Positions 55,303 to 63,447 of a stretch of DNA of 64,000 nucleotides are shown here, in pieces. A program made the translations under genes and the position numbers. The notes below the pieces were generated by a model. That model made no database searches, had not been told where the DNA came from, and was given only the letters and a program-made list of their open reading frames with translations. Source of the DNA: Cupriavidus basilensis OR16 (GTDB taxonomy: Bacteria > Pseudomonadota > Gammaproteobacteria > Burkholderiales > Burkholderiaceae); the NCBI RefSeq assembly GCF_000243095.1, contig NZ_AHJE01000081.1:1-64000 (forward strand), read 5' to 3'. Every line of letters starts with the position of its first letter. Position 1 is the stretch's first letter.

Positions 55303-55318
55303 CGCAAAAGCCATACCA
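55303..55318 (-). promoter_or_regulatory. Sigma-54-like promoter of pedF
   Basis: The minus strand reads TGGTATGGCTTTTGCG. GG at -24 and GC at -12 are ten bases apart and the TTTTGC box is complete; only two of the less critical bases of TGGCACG differ. The predicted start lies about 35 bases before the pedF ATG. Confidence 0.65.
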
Positions 55319-55331
55319 AGCGCGAAGTGGA

Positions 55332-55379
55332 CCCTGAACCGGGCCCTGAACCGGGCCTTATACCGGGCCGTAAGCCGGG
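55332..55379. repeat. Four 12-bp tandem repeats upstream of the pedF promoter
   Basis: Units are CCCTGAACCGGG twice, then CCTTATACCGGG and CCGTAAGCCGGG. They lie between the sigma-54 promoter and the palindrome at 55459, so their copy number would set the length and helical phase of the activator loop. Confidence 0.85.
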
Positions 55380-55458
55380 CCGGACCCCTGCAAATGGTTG
55401 GCGCGTGGCACAGCATGCCGATGCCAGTGCCCTAGAATGCAACACCCTGGCAAGCGTT

Positions 55459-55474
55459 TTGCTTCATGAAGCAA
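55459..55474. promoter_or_regulatory. 16-bp perfect palindrome, candidate activator site
   Basis: TTGCTTCATGAAGCAA is a perfect palindrome, with GT and AC extending the dyad on either side after one mismatch. It lies about 175 bases upstream of the predicted pedF start and 80 bases upstream of the activator gene at 55556, a good position for an enhancer-binding protein. Confidence 0.6.
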
Positions 55475-55555
55475 CACTTCGGGCCATGTCGAACACGCCA
55501 GGACTCGGAGCGACCCGCGCATAGATCGCGGGCGACTTCCACAGGAGACAGAAAA

Positions 55556-57601
55556 ATGACTTTCCAAGCGGCCGGCGGCCCGCACTTGCCCGGCGTCTCG
55601 CCGGCGGCAACGGGCACCCCGGCGGAGGGCGACCGGCCCGGCCTGATCGCCCAAGCCCATCAGCGCTCCGAATCCTATGGCCTGCGGCCCTACGAATCGC
55701 CGGACTTCTGCCCGGTGCTGCAAAGCGAGCTGAAAACCCAGATAGAGCGCAGCCAGTCGCTGTTTACCTACGCGCTGCCGGTCATGGAGACACTCTATGA
55801 CCAGATCGTCAACACGCAGAGCATGGTGATCCTGACGGACGCTGCCGGCCTGATCCTGCACTCGCTGGGCGATGACGATTTCCTCGCCAAGGCCAACAAG
55901 GTGGCCTTGCAGCCCGGCGCGCTGTGGTCCGAGGAAAGCCGGGGCACCAACGCCATTGGCACTGCGCTGGCCGAGAACAAGGCCACGCTGGTCCACGGCG
56001 CGGAGCATTTCCTGGAGGCCAACCGCTTCCTGACGTGCTCCTGCATGCCCATCCTCGATGCCTACGGCAAGACGGTTGGCGCGCTCGATGTGACGGGTGA
56101 CCAGCGCGGGTTCCACAAACACACCATGGCGCTGGTGCGGATGTCGGCGCAAATGATCGAGAACCAGCTGTTCGCCAATGCCTTCCAGGACATGGTGTGT
56201 GTCCGTTTCCACTCGCGCGCGGAGTTTATCGGCACCCTGGTCGAAGGCATCGCCTCCTTTACGCCGGGCGGACGCTTCCTGTCGGCCAACCGCAGCGCGC
56301 AGTTCCAGCTTGGGATGTCGGTCGGCGCCTTGCACGCGCACACCTTCTCCTCACTGTTCGGTTTGTCGCTGTCGCAGTTGTTCGACGCCGAGCGCAAGGC
56401 CCCGGGGGGTGTCGTGCACTTGCCGCTGCCAAGCGGCGTCAAGGTCAGCGCACGCATCGAGTGGAAAGCGCCCGCCGGTTCCGCTCCGGCCGCGGCCATC
56501 GACCGTGACTGTGGCGGCGACGAGGCGCACCGCAGGCCTGAAGCAGCCTCCCTGCCCCGCCGCGCGGCCGTGCAGCCAGCCCAGCCCGGGCTGGACGACC
56601 TGGACACCGGCGACGCCCAGATCAAAGGCGTCATCACCAAGCTGCGCAAGGTGATCGGCAAGGATATTCCGGTCATGGTGCTGGGGGAAACCGGCACCGG
56701 CAAGGAACTGCTGGCCCGCGCCATCCACGCCGACAGCCCGCGCCACGCCGGGCCTTTCATCGCTGTCAACTGCGCCTCGATTCCCGAGACGCTGATCGAA
56801 TCCGAGCTGTTCGGCTACGAAGAAGGCGCCTTTACCGGCGCCCGCAAGAAAGGCGGCATCGGCAAGATGCTGCTGGCCAACGGCGGCACCCTCTTCCTGG
56901 ATGAAATCGGCGATATGCCGTTGCACCTGCAGGCGCGCATGCTGCGCGCGCTGCAGGAGCGCGCGGTCACGCCGCTGGGCAGCAGCCGGGTGATCCACGT
57001 CGACGTGTCAGTGATCTGCGCTACCAATCGCAATTTGCGCGAGCAGGTGGCCAATGGCCTGTTCCGGGAAGACCTTTACTACCGCCTGAACGGGCTCGTG
57101 GTGCGCCTGCCGGCCTTGCGCGAGCGCAGCGACCTCGATGTGGTGGCCAACAAGCTATTGCGCGAGGGCCAGGCAAACGGGGGGCCGCGCATCAAGGATT
57201 CGGTCATGGAGATGTTCCGCAGCTATCACTGGCCGGGCAATATCCGCCAGCTCGGCAACCTGTTGCGCACTGCGCGGCTGATGGCCGAAGGCGAGGCGGA
57301 GATCACCGAGGACCATTTGCCCGACGATTTCCTGGAAGACCGGCTGGCGCGCCAGGCCACCCACCCCGCGCACGGCGCCACGGTGGCAGCAGACGCCGCG
57401 CCGGCTGGCGAGCGCGCCGCGCAGGCTGCGCCCCGCGCCCAGCCTACCCGCCTGGCCGACGTCGAGGTGCTGGCCATCGTTGCCGCGGTCAAGGCGCACC
57501 ACGGCAATATTTCCGCGGCGGCCAAGGCGCTCGGCATCTCGCGCAATACGGTCTACCGGAAGATGGACGAGGCCAACGCGCTGCCGCAGCAAGATGGCTG
57601 A
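55556..57601 (+). CDS. AcoR-like sigma-54-dependent Fis family activator
   Basis: This is an intact 681-residue enhancer-binding protein. The GAF sensor occupies roughly residues 60-210 (with ESRGTNAIGTALAE). In the AAA+ domain are GETGTGKELLARAIH (Walker A), GAFTGARKKGG (sigma-54 loop), GGTLFLDEIGDMP (Walker B), VDVSVICATNRNL (Sensor I) and FREDLYYRLNGL. The C-terminal Fis domain reads GNISAAAKALGISRNTVYRKM. It diverges from pedF and precedes the pqq genes; its probable targets are the sigma-54 promoters at 55303, 59510 and perhaps 40353. ACAGGAGACAG precedes the ATG. Confidence 0.94.
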   Translation: MTFQAAGGPHLPGVSPAATGTPAEGDRPGLIAQAHQRSESYGLRPYESPDFCPVLQSELKTQIERSQSLFTYALPVMETLYDQIVNTQSMVILTDAAGLILHSLGDDDFLAKANKVALQPGALWSEESRGTNAIGTALAENKATLVHGAEHFLEANRFLTCSCMPILDAYGKTVGALDVTGDQRGFHKHTMALVRMSAQMIENQLFANAFQDMVCVRFHSRAEFIGTLVEGIASFTPGGRFLSANRSAQFQLGMSVGALHAHTFSSLFGLSLSQLFDAERKAPGGVVHLPLPSGVKVSARIEWKAPAGSAPAAAIDRDCGGDEAHRRPEAASLPRRAAVQPAQPGLDDLDTGDAQIKGVITKLRKVIGKDIPVMVLGETGTGKELLARAIHADSPRHAGPFIAVNCASIPETLIESELFGYEEGAFTGARKKGGIGKMLLANGGTLFLDEIGDMPLHLQARMLRALQERAVTPLGSSRVIHVDVSVICATNRNLREQVANGLFREDLYYRLNGLVVRLPALRERSDLDVVANKLLREGQANGGPRIKDSVMEMFRSYHWPGNIRQLGNLLRTARLMAEGEAEITEDHLPDDFLEDRLARQATHPAHGATVAADAAPAGERAAQAAPRAQPTRLADVEVLAIVAAVKAHHGNISAAAKALGISRNTVYRKMDEANALPQQDG

Positions 57602-57629
57602 GACGGCGGCCGTGCGGGCCGGCTGGCGC

Positions 57630-58592
57630 TCAGGCCAGCGGCTCGCCGTTCATCCACTGGTCTTCCAGTTCGCGCCAGGCGCGCTGCACATTCAAGGGAT
57701 GGCGCGAAGCGAAGTAGCGCCAATGGCGGTACGGCCCGGCGGCCGCCGGGCTGAGCACGCGCGCCGCATCGCCGCCCGCTTCCAGTGCGGCGGCAACGCC
57801 GCCGGCCAACGCATCCAGGTAGGCCAGCGTGGGCGCCAGCGTTTGCGCCGGCGTGCCCGGCGCGGTGCCCACCACGAGATCGGCGGGTAGCGCCGACACG
57901 GCCCGCAGCGCACGTCGCCAGCCTTGCAGGGAAGCCTCCTGCATTTCCGGAACGCGGTCGCGGTAGGCCAGGCCACCCACGCATAACAACCGCCGCTGCG
58001 GCGCATGCAGCACCGTATCCGAAGCGCTATGCGCCCCCGCGTGGACATGTACCTCCCATGCGGTGGCGCCTGTCAGCAGGCGATCGCCATGCCGCAAGCC
58101 GGGTTCCGGCAACACGATCCGCGTGCCGCGCATCGCGGCTGGCCCCAGTTGCGCGGCCAGGCGGGCCAGGCACGCCTCGCAGCGCTGGCGCATCAGGCTA
58201 GCGGTGGCGGCCGAGGCCAGGAACGCGGGGCGCGGCCGCAAGCGCGCGAATGCCGCGTTGGCCAGCACGTTCTCGGGATGCGCATGGGTGTTGACCACCC
58301 AGCGCACCGGCTCGGGCGTCACGGCCCGGATCGCCGCCAGCAACCCGTTCCCCCAGGCCAGATGCGGGCCCGGGTCGACCACCAGCACCCCGGCTCCGGT
58401 CACATGGACCAGGGTCGGCACCACCTCCCCCGCATTGGCCCGCGCCACCTCGGCATTGGCTGCGCTGGCCACGTACACGCCAGGCTGCAGCCTCGCCAGC
58501 ACCACGCGGCCAAGTGCGGCGGCCGGGCCGGCGCCGCCGAGCGCCATCGCCAGCAGGGCGCCCATGAATCCGCGCCGGGTGGGATCCGTCAC
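57630..58592 (-). CDS. Quinoprotein relay system zinc metallohydrolase (metallo-beta-lactamase fold)
   Basis: This 320-residue protein starts at GTG 58592, with the twin-arginine-like DPTRRGFMGALLAMALGG signal. The metal motif is degenerate: VVNTHAHPENVLANAAF has H-x-H-P-E-N where H-x-H-x-D-H is usual, and a later histidine lies in VHVHAGAHSASDTVL. Related proteins accompany PQQ dehydrogenases and are thought to assist quinoprotein maturation. Its start overlaps the alpha/beta hydrolase stop by GTGA, so the two are coupled. Confidence 0.75.
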   Translation of the reverse strand: MTDPTRRGFMGALLAMALGGAGPAAALGRVVLARLQPGVYVASAANAEVARANAGEVVPTLVHVTGAGVLVVDPGPHLAWGNGLLAAIRAVTPEPVRWVVNTHAHPENVLANAAFARLRPRPAFLASAATASLMRQRCEACLARLAAQLGPAAMRGTRIVLPEPGLRHGDRLLTGATAWEVHVHAGAHSASDTVLHAPQRRLLCVGGLAYRDRVPEMQEASLQGWRRALRAVSALPADLVVGTAPGTPAQTLAPTLAYLDALAGGVAAALEAGGDAARVLSPAAAGPYRHWRYFASRHPLNVQRAWRELEDQWMNGEPLA

Positions 58593-59515
58593 CACCGGCC
58601 GCCCGCCTCGCGGATCGTGGCCCGCAGGGCCTCGGCCATGGCACCGGCAGGCAAGTGTCCGCCGGGCACCCAGACCAGCCGCGCCTGGGGCATGACCGCC
58701 TTCAGACGCAGGGCGTTGGCCGGCCGGCAGACCGCATCGGCACGGCCATGCAGCAACGCCACCGGGACCTGCCGCGCACCGATCTGCGCCGCCGCCTTCA
58801 GCAACGCCGGCTTGCCCAGCCCGGCGCGGCGGCGCAGGTAATGCGCCTGGATCCGGTATTTGTCCACCGCTGCCATGCGCTCGCGCCACGGCTGCCGCCT
58901 CGGCTGCGTCCGGCCAAGACCCAGCAACCGCCGTTCGGCGCGCTGCCAGTGTTCGGCAGTGTCCAGTTTTTGAACAGTCGTACCACTTTGCAACACTTGC
59001 GACACAGTGAGCAAACGCGCCCGCGCATCGGGCGACCGCTCGCCGCTCGTCACGCGCCGCAGCATCGCGCCGCGGCGCGGAGAAAAAAGCCGATGGATAT
59101 CGTCGCGGCCAGTCAGGAAAGCGCCCCGCAGGACCAGAGCCGCCACCGCGTCGGGATAACGCGCGGCATAGGCCAGCGCCAGCGCTGCCCCCCAGGATCC
59201 GCCCACCACGCTCCAGCGCTGGACGCCAAGCGCCTCGCGCAGCTGTTCCAGGTCTGCCAGCAGCGCGCCCGCCGTATTCCGGCGCAGCGTTCCGGCGGGC
59301 CGCGAACGGCCCGCGCCGCGCTGGTCGGGCATCACCACGTGGTGCCGCAGCGGATCGAACCACGCTGCCATCGACGGACTGCAGCCGCTGCCCGGGCCGC
59401 CATGCAGCACCAGCCATGGATCGCCCGTGGCTGGGCCCGCCTGCCGCACGTGCATGCGGTGGCCATCCCGCGTACGGAGAAAAATGCAATGGGACGGCAG
59501 CGGCGCTGCGGGCAT
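58589..59515 (-). CDS. Alpha/beta hydrolase, proline iminopeptidase-like
   Basis: This 308-residue hydrolase has the HGGPGSGCS oxyanion motif, DQRGAGRS, the nucleophile in VGGSWGAALALAYA, and late LLHGRADAVCRP and PGGHLP segments with the Asp and His of the triad. It matches prolyl aminopeptidases. It diverges from pqqA with only about 85 bases between starts, which raises the possibility that it helps to process PqqA-derived peptide, a step that the missing PqqF/G peptidases perform elsewhere. That role is inference. Confidence 0.85.
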   Translation of the reverse strand: MPAAPLPSHCIFLRTRDGHRMHVRQAGPATGDPWLVLHGGPGSGCSPSMAAWFDPLRHHVVMPDQRGAGRSRPAGTLRRNTAGALLADLEQLREALGVQRWSVVGGSWGAALALAYAARYPDAVAALVLRGAFLTGRDDIHRLFSPRRGAMLRRVTSGERSPDARARLLTVSQVLQSGTTVQKLDTAEHWQRAERRLLGLGRTQPRRQPWRERMAAVDKYRIQAHYLRRRAGLGKPALLKAAAQIGARQVPVALLHGRADAVCRPANALRLKAVMPQARLVWVPGGHLPAGAMAEALRATIREAGGRW

Positions 59516-59525
59516 GGATGTTGCC
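59510..59525 (+). promoter_or_regulatory. Sigma-54-like promoter of pqqA
   Basis: GGGCATGGATGTTGCC fits -24/-12 spacing exactly: GG at 59511-59512, GC at 59523-59524, ten bases between. Only the first T and one C of TGGCACG differ. The predicted start lies about 65 bases before pqqA. Confidence 0.65.
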
Positions 59526-59601
59526 TCGGAAAGAACGCGGCGACCTTCGCCGCAAGAAGACCCGATGCATTCACTATCTATGCCACCCCCGAGGAGGAGA
59601 C

Positions 59602-59676
59602 ATGAACTGGACCACCCCTGCCTACAAAGAACTACGCCTGGGTTTCGAGATCACGATGTACATCGCCAACCGCTGA
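59602..59676 (+). CDS. pqqA: PQQ precursor peptide PqqA
   Basis: This is a 24-residue ribosomal peptide; the glutamate (Glu16) and tyrosine (Tyr20) in the segment FEITMYIA are cross-linked by PqqE and become PQQ. GAGGAGGAGAC gives a very strong ribosome site. A terminator directly follows, so pqqA is expected to be transcribed in excess over pqqBCDE. Confidence 0.95.
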   Translation: MNWTTPAYKELRLGFEITMYIANR

Positions 59677-59705
59677 GCACTTTTGCCTGAACGCGCCAAT
59701 CTGAC

Positions 59706-59731
59706 AAGGCCCGCCCCCGCGGGCCTTTTTT
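59706..59731 (+). terminator. Terminator/attenuator between pqqA and pqqB
   Basis: AAGGCCCGC and GCGGGCCTT pair around CCCC, followed by TTTT. Partial read-through would supply pqqBCDE. A second GC-rich, T-rich stretch follows at 59735-59749 without a clear partner. Confidence 0.85.
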
Positions 59732-59794
59732 CTCGCTGGCGGGCTTTTTGCTCTTCATTCTTCAACTCCGCAACGAACCCTATCAATACGTGCC

Positions 59795-60712
59795 ATGACA
59801 ATACTCCGGGTCCTGGGATCGGCCGCCGGCGGTGGTTTTCCCCAGTGGAACTGCAACTGCCGCCATTGCGATGGTGTACGCAACGGCACGCTGCGCGCCA
59901 CGCCGCGCACGCAGTCGTCGATTGCCTTGAGTGACGAGGGACAAGACTGGGTTCTGGTCAATGCCTCCCCCGACATCCTCGACCAGCTGCGCCACGCGCC
60001 TGCGCTGCAGCCGGCGCGCCAGCCACGCGATACAGGCATTGCCGGGGTGGTCCTGATGGATGCGCAGATCGATCACGTTACCGGCCTCCTGATGTTGCGC
60101 GAGCACCGGCAGGCGCTGCCGGTCTACGCCACCGCGGCGGTATTGCAGGATCTCGGCACGGCGTTCCCGCTGACACGCATGCTGGCGCACTACTGCGGGC
60201 TTGACACGCACACGCTGGCCCTGGACGACGCGCCCTTCACGGTGCCGCCGCTCGAAAGCGTGATGCTGACGCCGGTGCCGCTGGAGAGCAAGGCGCCGCC
60301 CTATTCCCCCAACCGCAACGCGCCGCAGCGTGGCGACAATATCGGGCTGCGCATCGTCGATGCCGCGACCGGCCGGCGCGCCTTCTATGCGCCCGGGCTG
60401 GGCCGCATCGAGCCGCACGTGTTCAATGAACTGCAGCGCGCCGACGTGGTGCTGGTGGATGGCACCTGCTGGCGCGACGACGAGTTGCAGCAGCTTGGCT
60501 TCTCCGCCAAGACCGCCGCGGACATGGGGCACCTCGCCCTGTCCGGCCCGGGCGGCATGATCGAGACCCTCGACCGCCTGCCCGCGGCACGCAAGATCCT
60601 GATCCACATCAACAATACCAACCCGATCCTGGTGGACGACTCGCCGCAGCGCGGCCTGCTGGCGGACCACGGCATCGAGGTGGCCTACGACGGCATGGAG
60701 ATCACGTTATGA
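59795..60712 (+). CDS. pqqB: PQQ biosynthesis protein PqqB
   Basis: This metallo-beta-lactamase-fold hydroxylase (305 aa) acts on the tyrosine of the PQQ precursor. The N-terminal [17 protein letters not shown] carries the structural cysteine site; [19 protein letters not shown] contains the D-x-x-x-D-H metal motif; [11 protein letters not shown] and [12 protein letters not shown] are typical. The ribosome site is weak. It overlaps pqqC by ATGA. Confidence 0.95.
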   Translation: MTILRVLGSAAGGGFPQWNCNCRHCDGVRNGTLRATPRTQSSIALSDEGQDWVLVNASPDILDQLRHAPALQPARQPRDTGIAGVVLMDAQIDHVTGLLMLREHRQALPVYATAAVLQDLGTAFPLTRMLAHYCGLDTHTLALDDAPFTVPPLESVMLTPVPLESKAPPYSPNRNAPQRGDNIGLRIVDAATGRRAFYAPGLGRIEPHVFNELQRADVVLVDGTCWRDDELQQLGFSAKTAADMGHLALSGPGGMIETLDRLPAARKILIHINNTNPILVDDSPQRGLLADHGIEVAYDGMEITL

Positions 60713-61401
60713 CGCAAGCCACGGCATGGAGCGCCGCCGAATTCGAAGCACGCCTGCGCGCGAAAGAAACGGGCTATCACATCCACCACCCGCTCAACCT
60801 GCGCATGGCGGCCGGGCAATGCACGCCGGAGCAGATCCGCGCCTGGGTGGCCAACCGTTTCTACTATCAGACCAGCATCCCGCTCAAGGACGCTGCAGTG
60901 CTCTCCAACTGCCCCGACCGCGCCACGCGCCGCGAATGGGTCGTGCGCATCCTGGACCATGACGGCACCGAGACCCAGGAAGGCGGCATCGAAGCCTGGC
61001 TGCGGCTGGGCCAGGCGGCGGGACTCGAGCGCGAGGCGCTGTGGTCGCACCGGCACGTGCTGCCCGGCGTGCGCTTCGCCGTCGACGCCTACGTGAATTT
61101 CGCGCGCCGCGCACCCTGGCAGGAAGCCGTGTGCTCCTCGTTGACCGAGATGTTCGCCCCGGAGATCCACAAGGAGCGCCTGGCCGGCTGGCCCGGGCAC
61201 TATCCGTGGATCGAAGCGCAAGGCCTGGATTATTTCCGCTCGCGCATTCCGCTTGCGCAGCGCGATGTCGACCACGGCCTGCGCGTGACGCTCGGCTACT
61301 TCCGCACGCCGGAGCAGCAGCAGCGCGCGCTGGACATCCTGCAATTCAAGCTCGACATCCTGTGGTCGATGCTCGACGCCATCCAACTCGCCCACCCATG
61401 A
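60709..61401 (+). CDS. pqqC: Pyrroloquinoline-quinone synthase PqqC
   Basis: This is the cofactorless oxidase (230 aa) that performs the final eight-electron ring closure to PQQ. It has the heme-oxygenase-like fold with [20 protein letters not shown], cited in part, [20 protein letters not shown] and [17 protein letters not shown]. Overlaps of four bases with both pqqB and pqqD indicate coupled translation. Confidence 0.96.
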   Translation: MTQATAWSAAEFEARLRAKETGYHIHHPLNLRMAAGQCTPEQIRAWVANRFYYQTSIPLKDAAVLSNCPDRATRREWVVRILDHDGTETQEGGIEAWLRLGQAAGLEREALWSHRHVLPGVRFAVDAYVNFARRAPWQEAVCSSLTEMFAPEIHKERLAGWPGHYPWIEAQGLDYFRSRIPLAQRDVDHGLRVTLGYFRTPEQQQRALDILQFKLDILWSMLDAIQLAHP

Positions 61402-61670
61402 CCCCGACCAAAGCCGACCTGACCAGACCGACGCTCCACCGGACCTTCCGGCTGCAGTGGGAAGACGCCCAGCAGAGCTGGATCCTGCTGTATCCGGAAG
61501 GCATGGTCACGCTCAACGACAGCGCGGCCGCCATCCTGCAGCGCTGCGACGGCAGCCACACCCTCGACATGCTGATCGACGACCTGCAGTCCGCCTTCGG
61601 CGTGCAGGGTATCGCACCGGAGGTACACGCCTTTGTCAAACATGCCATCGAACGCGGCTGGCTGGTCTGA
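61398..61670 (+). CDS. pqqD: PQQ biosynthesis peptide chaperone PqqD
   Basis: This 90-residue RiPP recognition element binds PqqA and presents it to Pqq[25 protein letters not shown], cited in part, and [14 protein letters not shown], then the C-terminal helix HAIERGWLV match the family. It overlaps pqqC by ATGA. Confidence 0.95.
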   Translation: MTPTKADLTRPTLHRTFRLQWEDAQQSWILLYPEGMVTLNDSAAAILQRCDGSHTLDMLIDDLQSAFGVQGIAPEVHAFVKHAIERGWLV

Positions 61671-61683
61671 GCCGCCAGCACCC

Positions 61684-62839
61684 ATGGCGCCGCCGGGGCC
61701 ACCGCTATGGCTGCTGGCCGAACTGACCTATCGCTGCCCGCTCCACTGCGCCTTCTGCTCCAACCCGGTGGACTATGCCCGGCACGACACCGAGCTTGAC
61801 ACCGAGCGGTGGCGCGACGTTTTCACGCAGGCGCGCGCACTCGGCGCCGTGCAACTGGGCCTGTCGGGCGGCGAACCCCTGCTACGCAAAGACCTGGAAG
61901 CACTGGTCGAACATGCCCACGGACTCGGCTTCTACACCAACCTCATCACCTCCGGCATCGGCCTCACGGATGCCCGGCTGGCCGCCCTGCGCATCGCCGG
62001 GCTCGATCATATCCAGCTATCGTTCCAGGACTCCACGCGCGAACTCAACGATTTTCTCTCCAGCACCCGCACCTTCAACCTGAAGCAACGCGTGGCCCGC
62101 CTGATCAAGGCGCACGGTTATCCGATGGTGATGAACTGCGTGCTGCACCGGCACAACCCTGCCCCAACGGGGGGCCATCATCGAGATGGCGCTGGAGATG
62201 GGCGCGGAGTACCTGGAACTGGCCAACACCCAATACTACGGATGGGCCTGGGAGAACCGGCAAGCGCTGATGCCCACGCATGAGCAACTGCGCGAAGCCG
62301 AAGCTGTCGTGAAGGCATACCGCGCCCGCATCGGCAACCGGTGCAAGATACTGTTCGTGGTGCCCGATTACTTCGAGCAGCGGCCCAAGAAATGCATGAA
62401 CGGGTGGGGCACCACCTTCCTTGGCGTGGCGCCCGACGGCGTCGCGCTGCCCTGCCACGCGGCCCGCATGCTGCCCGGGCTTGACCTGCCGAACGTCACC
62501 ACGCAATCGCTACGGGAGATATGGCGCGAGAGTGACGCCTTCCAGCGTTTTCGCGGCACGCATTGGCTGCCGGAGCCTTGCCGATCCTGCGACTCGCAGG
62601 CGCAAGACCATGGAGGATGCCGCTGCCAGGCATTCCTCCTGACCGGCGATGCCGCTGCCACGGATCCGGTTTGCGACCGGTCGGGAGACCATGGGAAGGT
62701 CGCGGAGATCGTGCTGCAGGGCAGGCTGGCCGAGGTGCAGGCGCGCGGCCGGGAGAGCGGGATGGTCTTCCGCAGCGATGGGAATTCGCTCAGGCTAAGC
62801 AGCGAAGCCGGCTGCGCTGGTAGTGAAAAACGGAAGTAA
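61684..62839 (+). pseudogene. pqqE: PqqA peptide cyclase PqqE (radical SAM), frameshifted
   Basis: PqqE joins Glu and Tyr of PqqA by radical SAM chemistry. The radical SAM cluster motif C-x3-C-x2-C is in [12 protein letters not shown], with [11 protein letters not shown] after it. Near 62151 one extra base in AACCCTG shifts the frame: HRHN is followed by nonsense, while the true continuation ([21 protein letters not shown] to the end, with the C-terminal cysteine-rich auxiliary cluster region CRSCDSQAQDHGGCRCQ) is one frame over. Removing one C gives a normal-length PqqE. An error in a C-run is plausible; if real, the strain cannot make PQQ from this locus. ATG 61684 is chosen; ATG 61642 overlapping pqqD is possible. 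Confidence 0.88.
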
Positions 62840-62865
62840 AGAAGTAGGAATAGAGAACAAAAAGA

Positions 62866-62924
62866 GCAAAGACGTTTCACGCCGTGCCTGGGCAGCCATG
62901 CGGGCCGACGTGAAACGTCTTTGC
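62866..62924. terminator. 16-bp perfect inverted repeat between pqqE and the cytochrome gene
   Basis: GCAAAGACGTTTCACG (62866-62881) and its exact complement (62909-62924) are separated by 27 bases. It lies between convergent transcripts, so a bidirectional transcription stop is likely; a weak A-rich run precedes it at 62855. Confidence 0.6.
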
Positions 62925-63010
62925 GGATCCTTCCTTCGTATCCGGTTTTTATCCGCCTATCAGGTCTGACACCGGTCTCATCCAATGCTCATTCGATGCT
63001 CATCCAGTGC

Positions 63011-63340
63011 TCATCCGATACCCAGAACCCACTCTGCCAGCCTCCTGGCATCCGCTTCGCTGATACTCTCGTGCGACGGCATGGGAATCCGTCCCCAAAC
63101 GCCTTTTCCGCCCTCGCGGATCTTTTTCGCCAGCCGCTCGGGCGCCTCCCCATCGCCCTTGTACTTGGCCGCTACCTCGGCAAAGCCCGGCCCTACCACC
63201 TTGGTGTTCATACTGTGACAAGAAAAGCAGCCGCTCTTGTCCGCCAGCGCCTGCATATCGGGTGCCGCTTCGACCCGGGCAGCACACAGCACCATCGCCA
63301 CCGTGGCCATCAACGATAGGTATCCTTTCGCCTTCTGCAT
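63011..63340 (-). CDS. Small class I cytochrome c
   Basis: This is a periplasmic monoheme cytochrome of 109 residues. The signal peptide ends VEAAPD; the heme site is CFSCH in KSGCFSCHSMN; the distal methionine is in IPMPSHES. It resembles cytochrome c-551-type proteins. It lies downstream of the PQQ dehydrogenase fragment at 63448-64000 on the same strand, so it may be an electron acceptor of that enzyme. Confidence 0.9.
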   Translation of the reverse strand: MQKAKGYLSLMATVAMVLCAARVEAAPDMQALADKSGCFSCHSMNTKVVGPGFAEVAAKYKGDGEAPERLAKKIREGGKGVWGRIPMPSHESISEADARRLAEWVLGIG

Positions 63341-63447
63341 ATCTACGTCCCAATGCTCTGATCATCGGCCAGCCCTTGCGCGTGCCGGCTTCGGTATGCG
63401 AGGCCGGCCCGCGCAGGGCCGCTTTACCACATGGTGTCCGGCAACGT

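Noticed and set aside
55388-55430. TGGCACAGCATGCC as a plus-strand sigma-54 promoter for the activator gene
   Set aside because: The distance between the -24 GG and -12 GC elements is two bases too short.
57630-59570. A single 646-residue minus-strand frame covering both hydrolase genes
   Set aside because: The upstream part is out of phase with the clear alpha/beta hydrolase; the metallohydrolase has its own GTG start overlapping the hydrolase stop.
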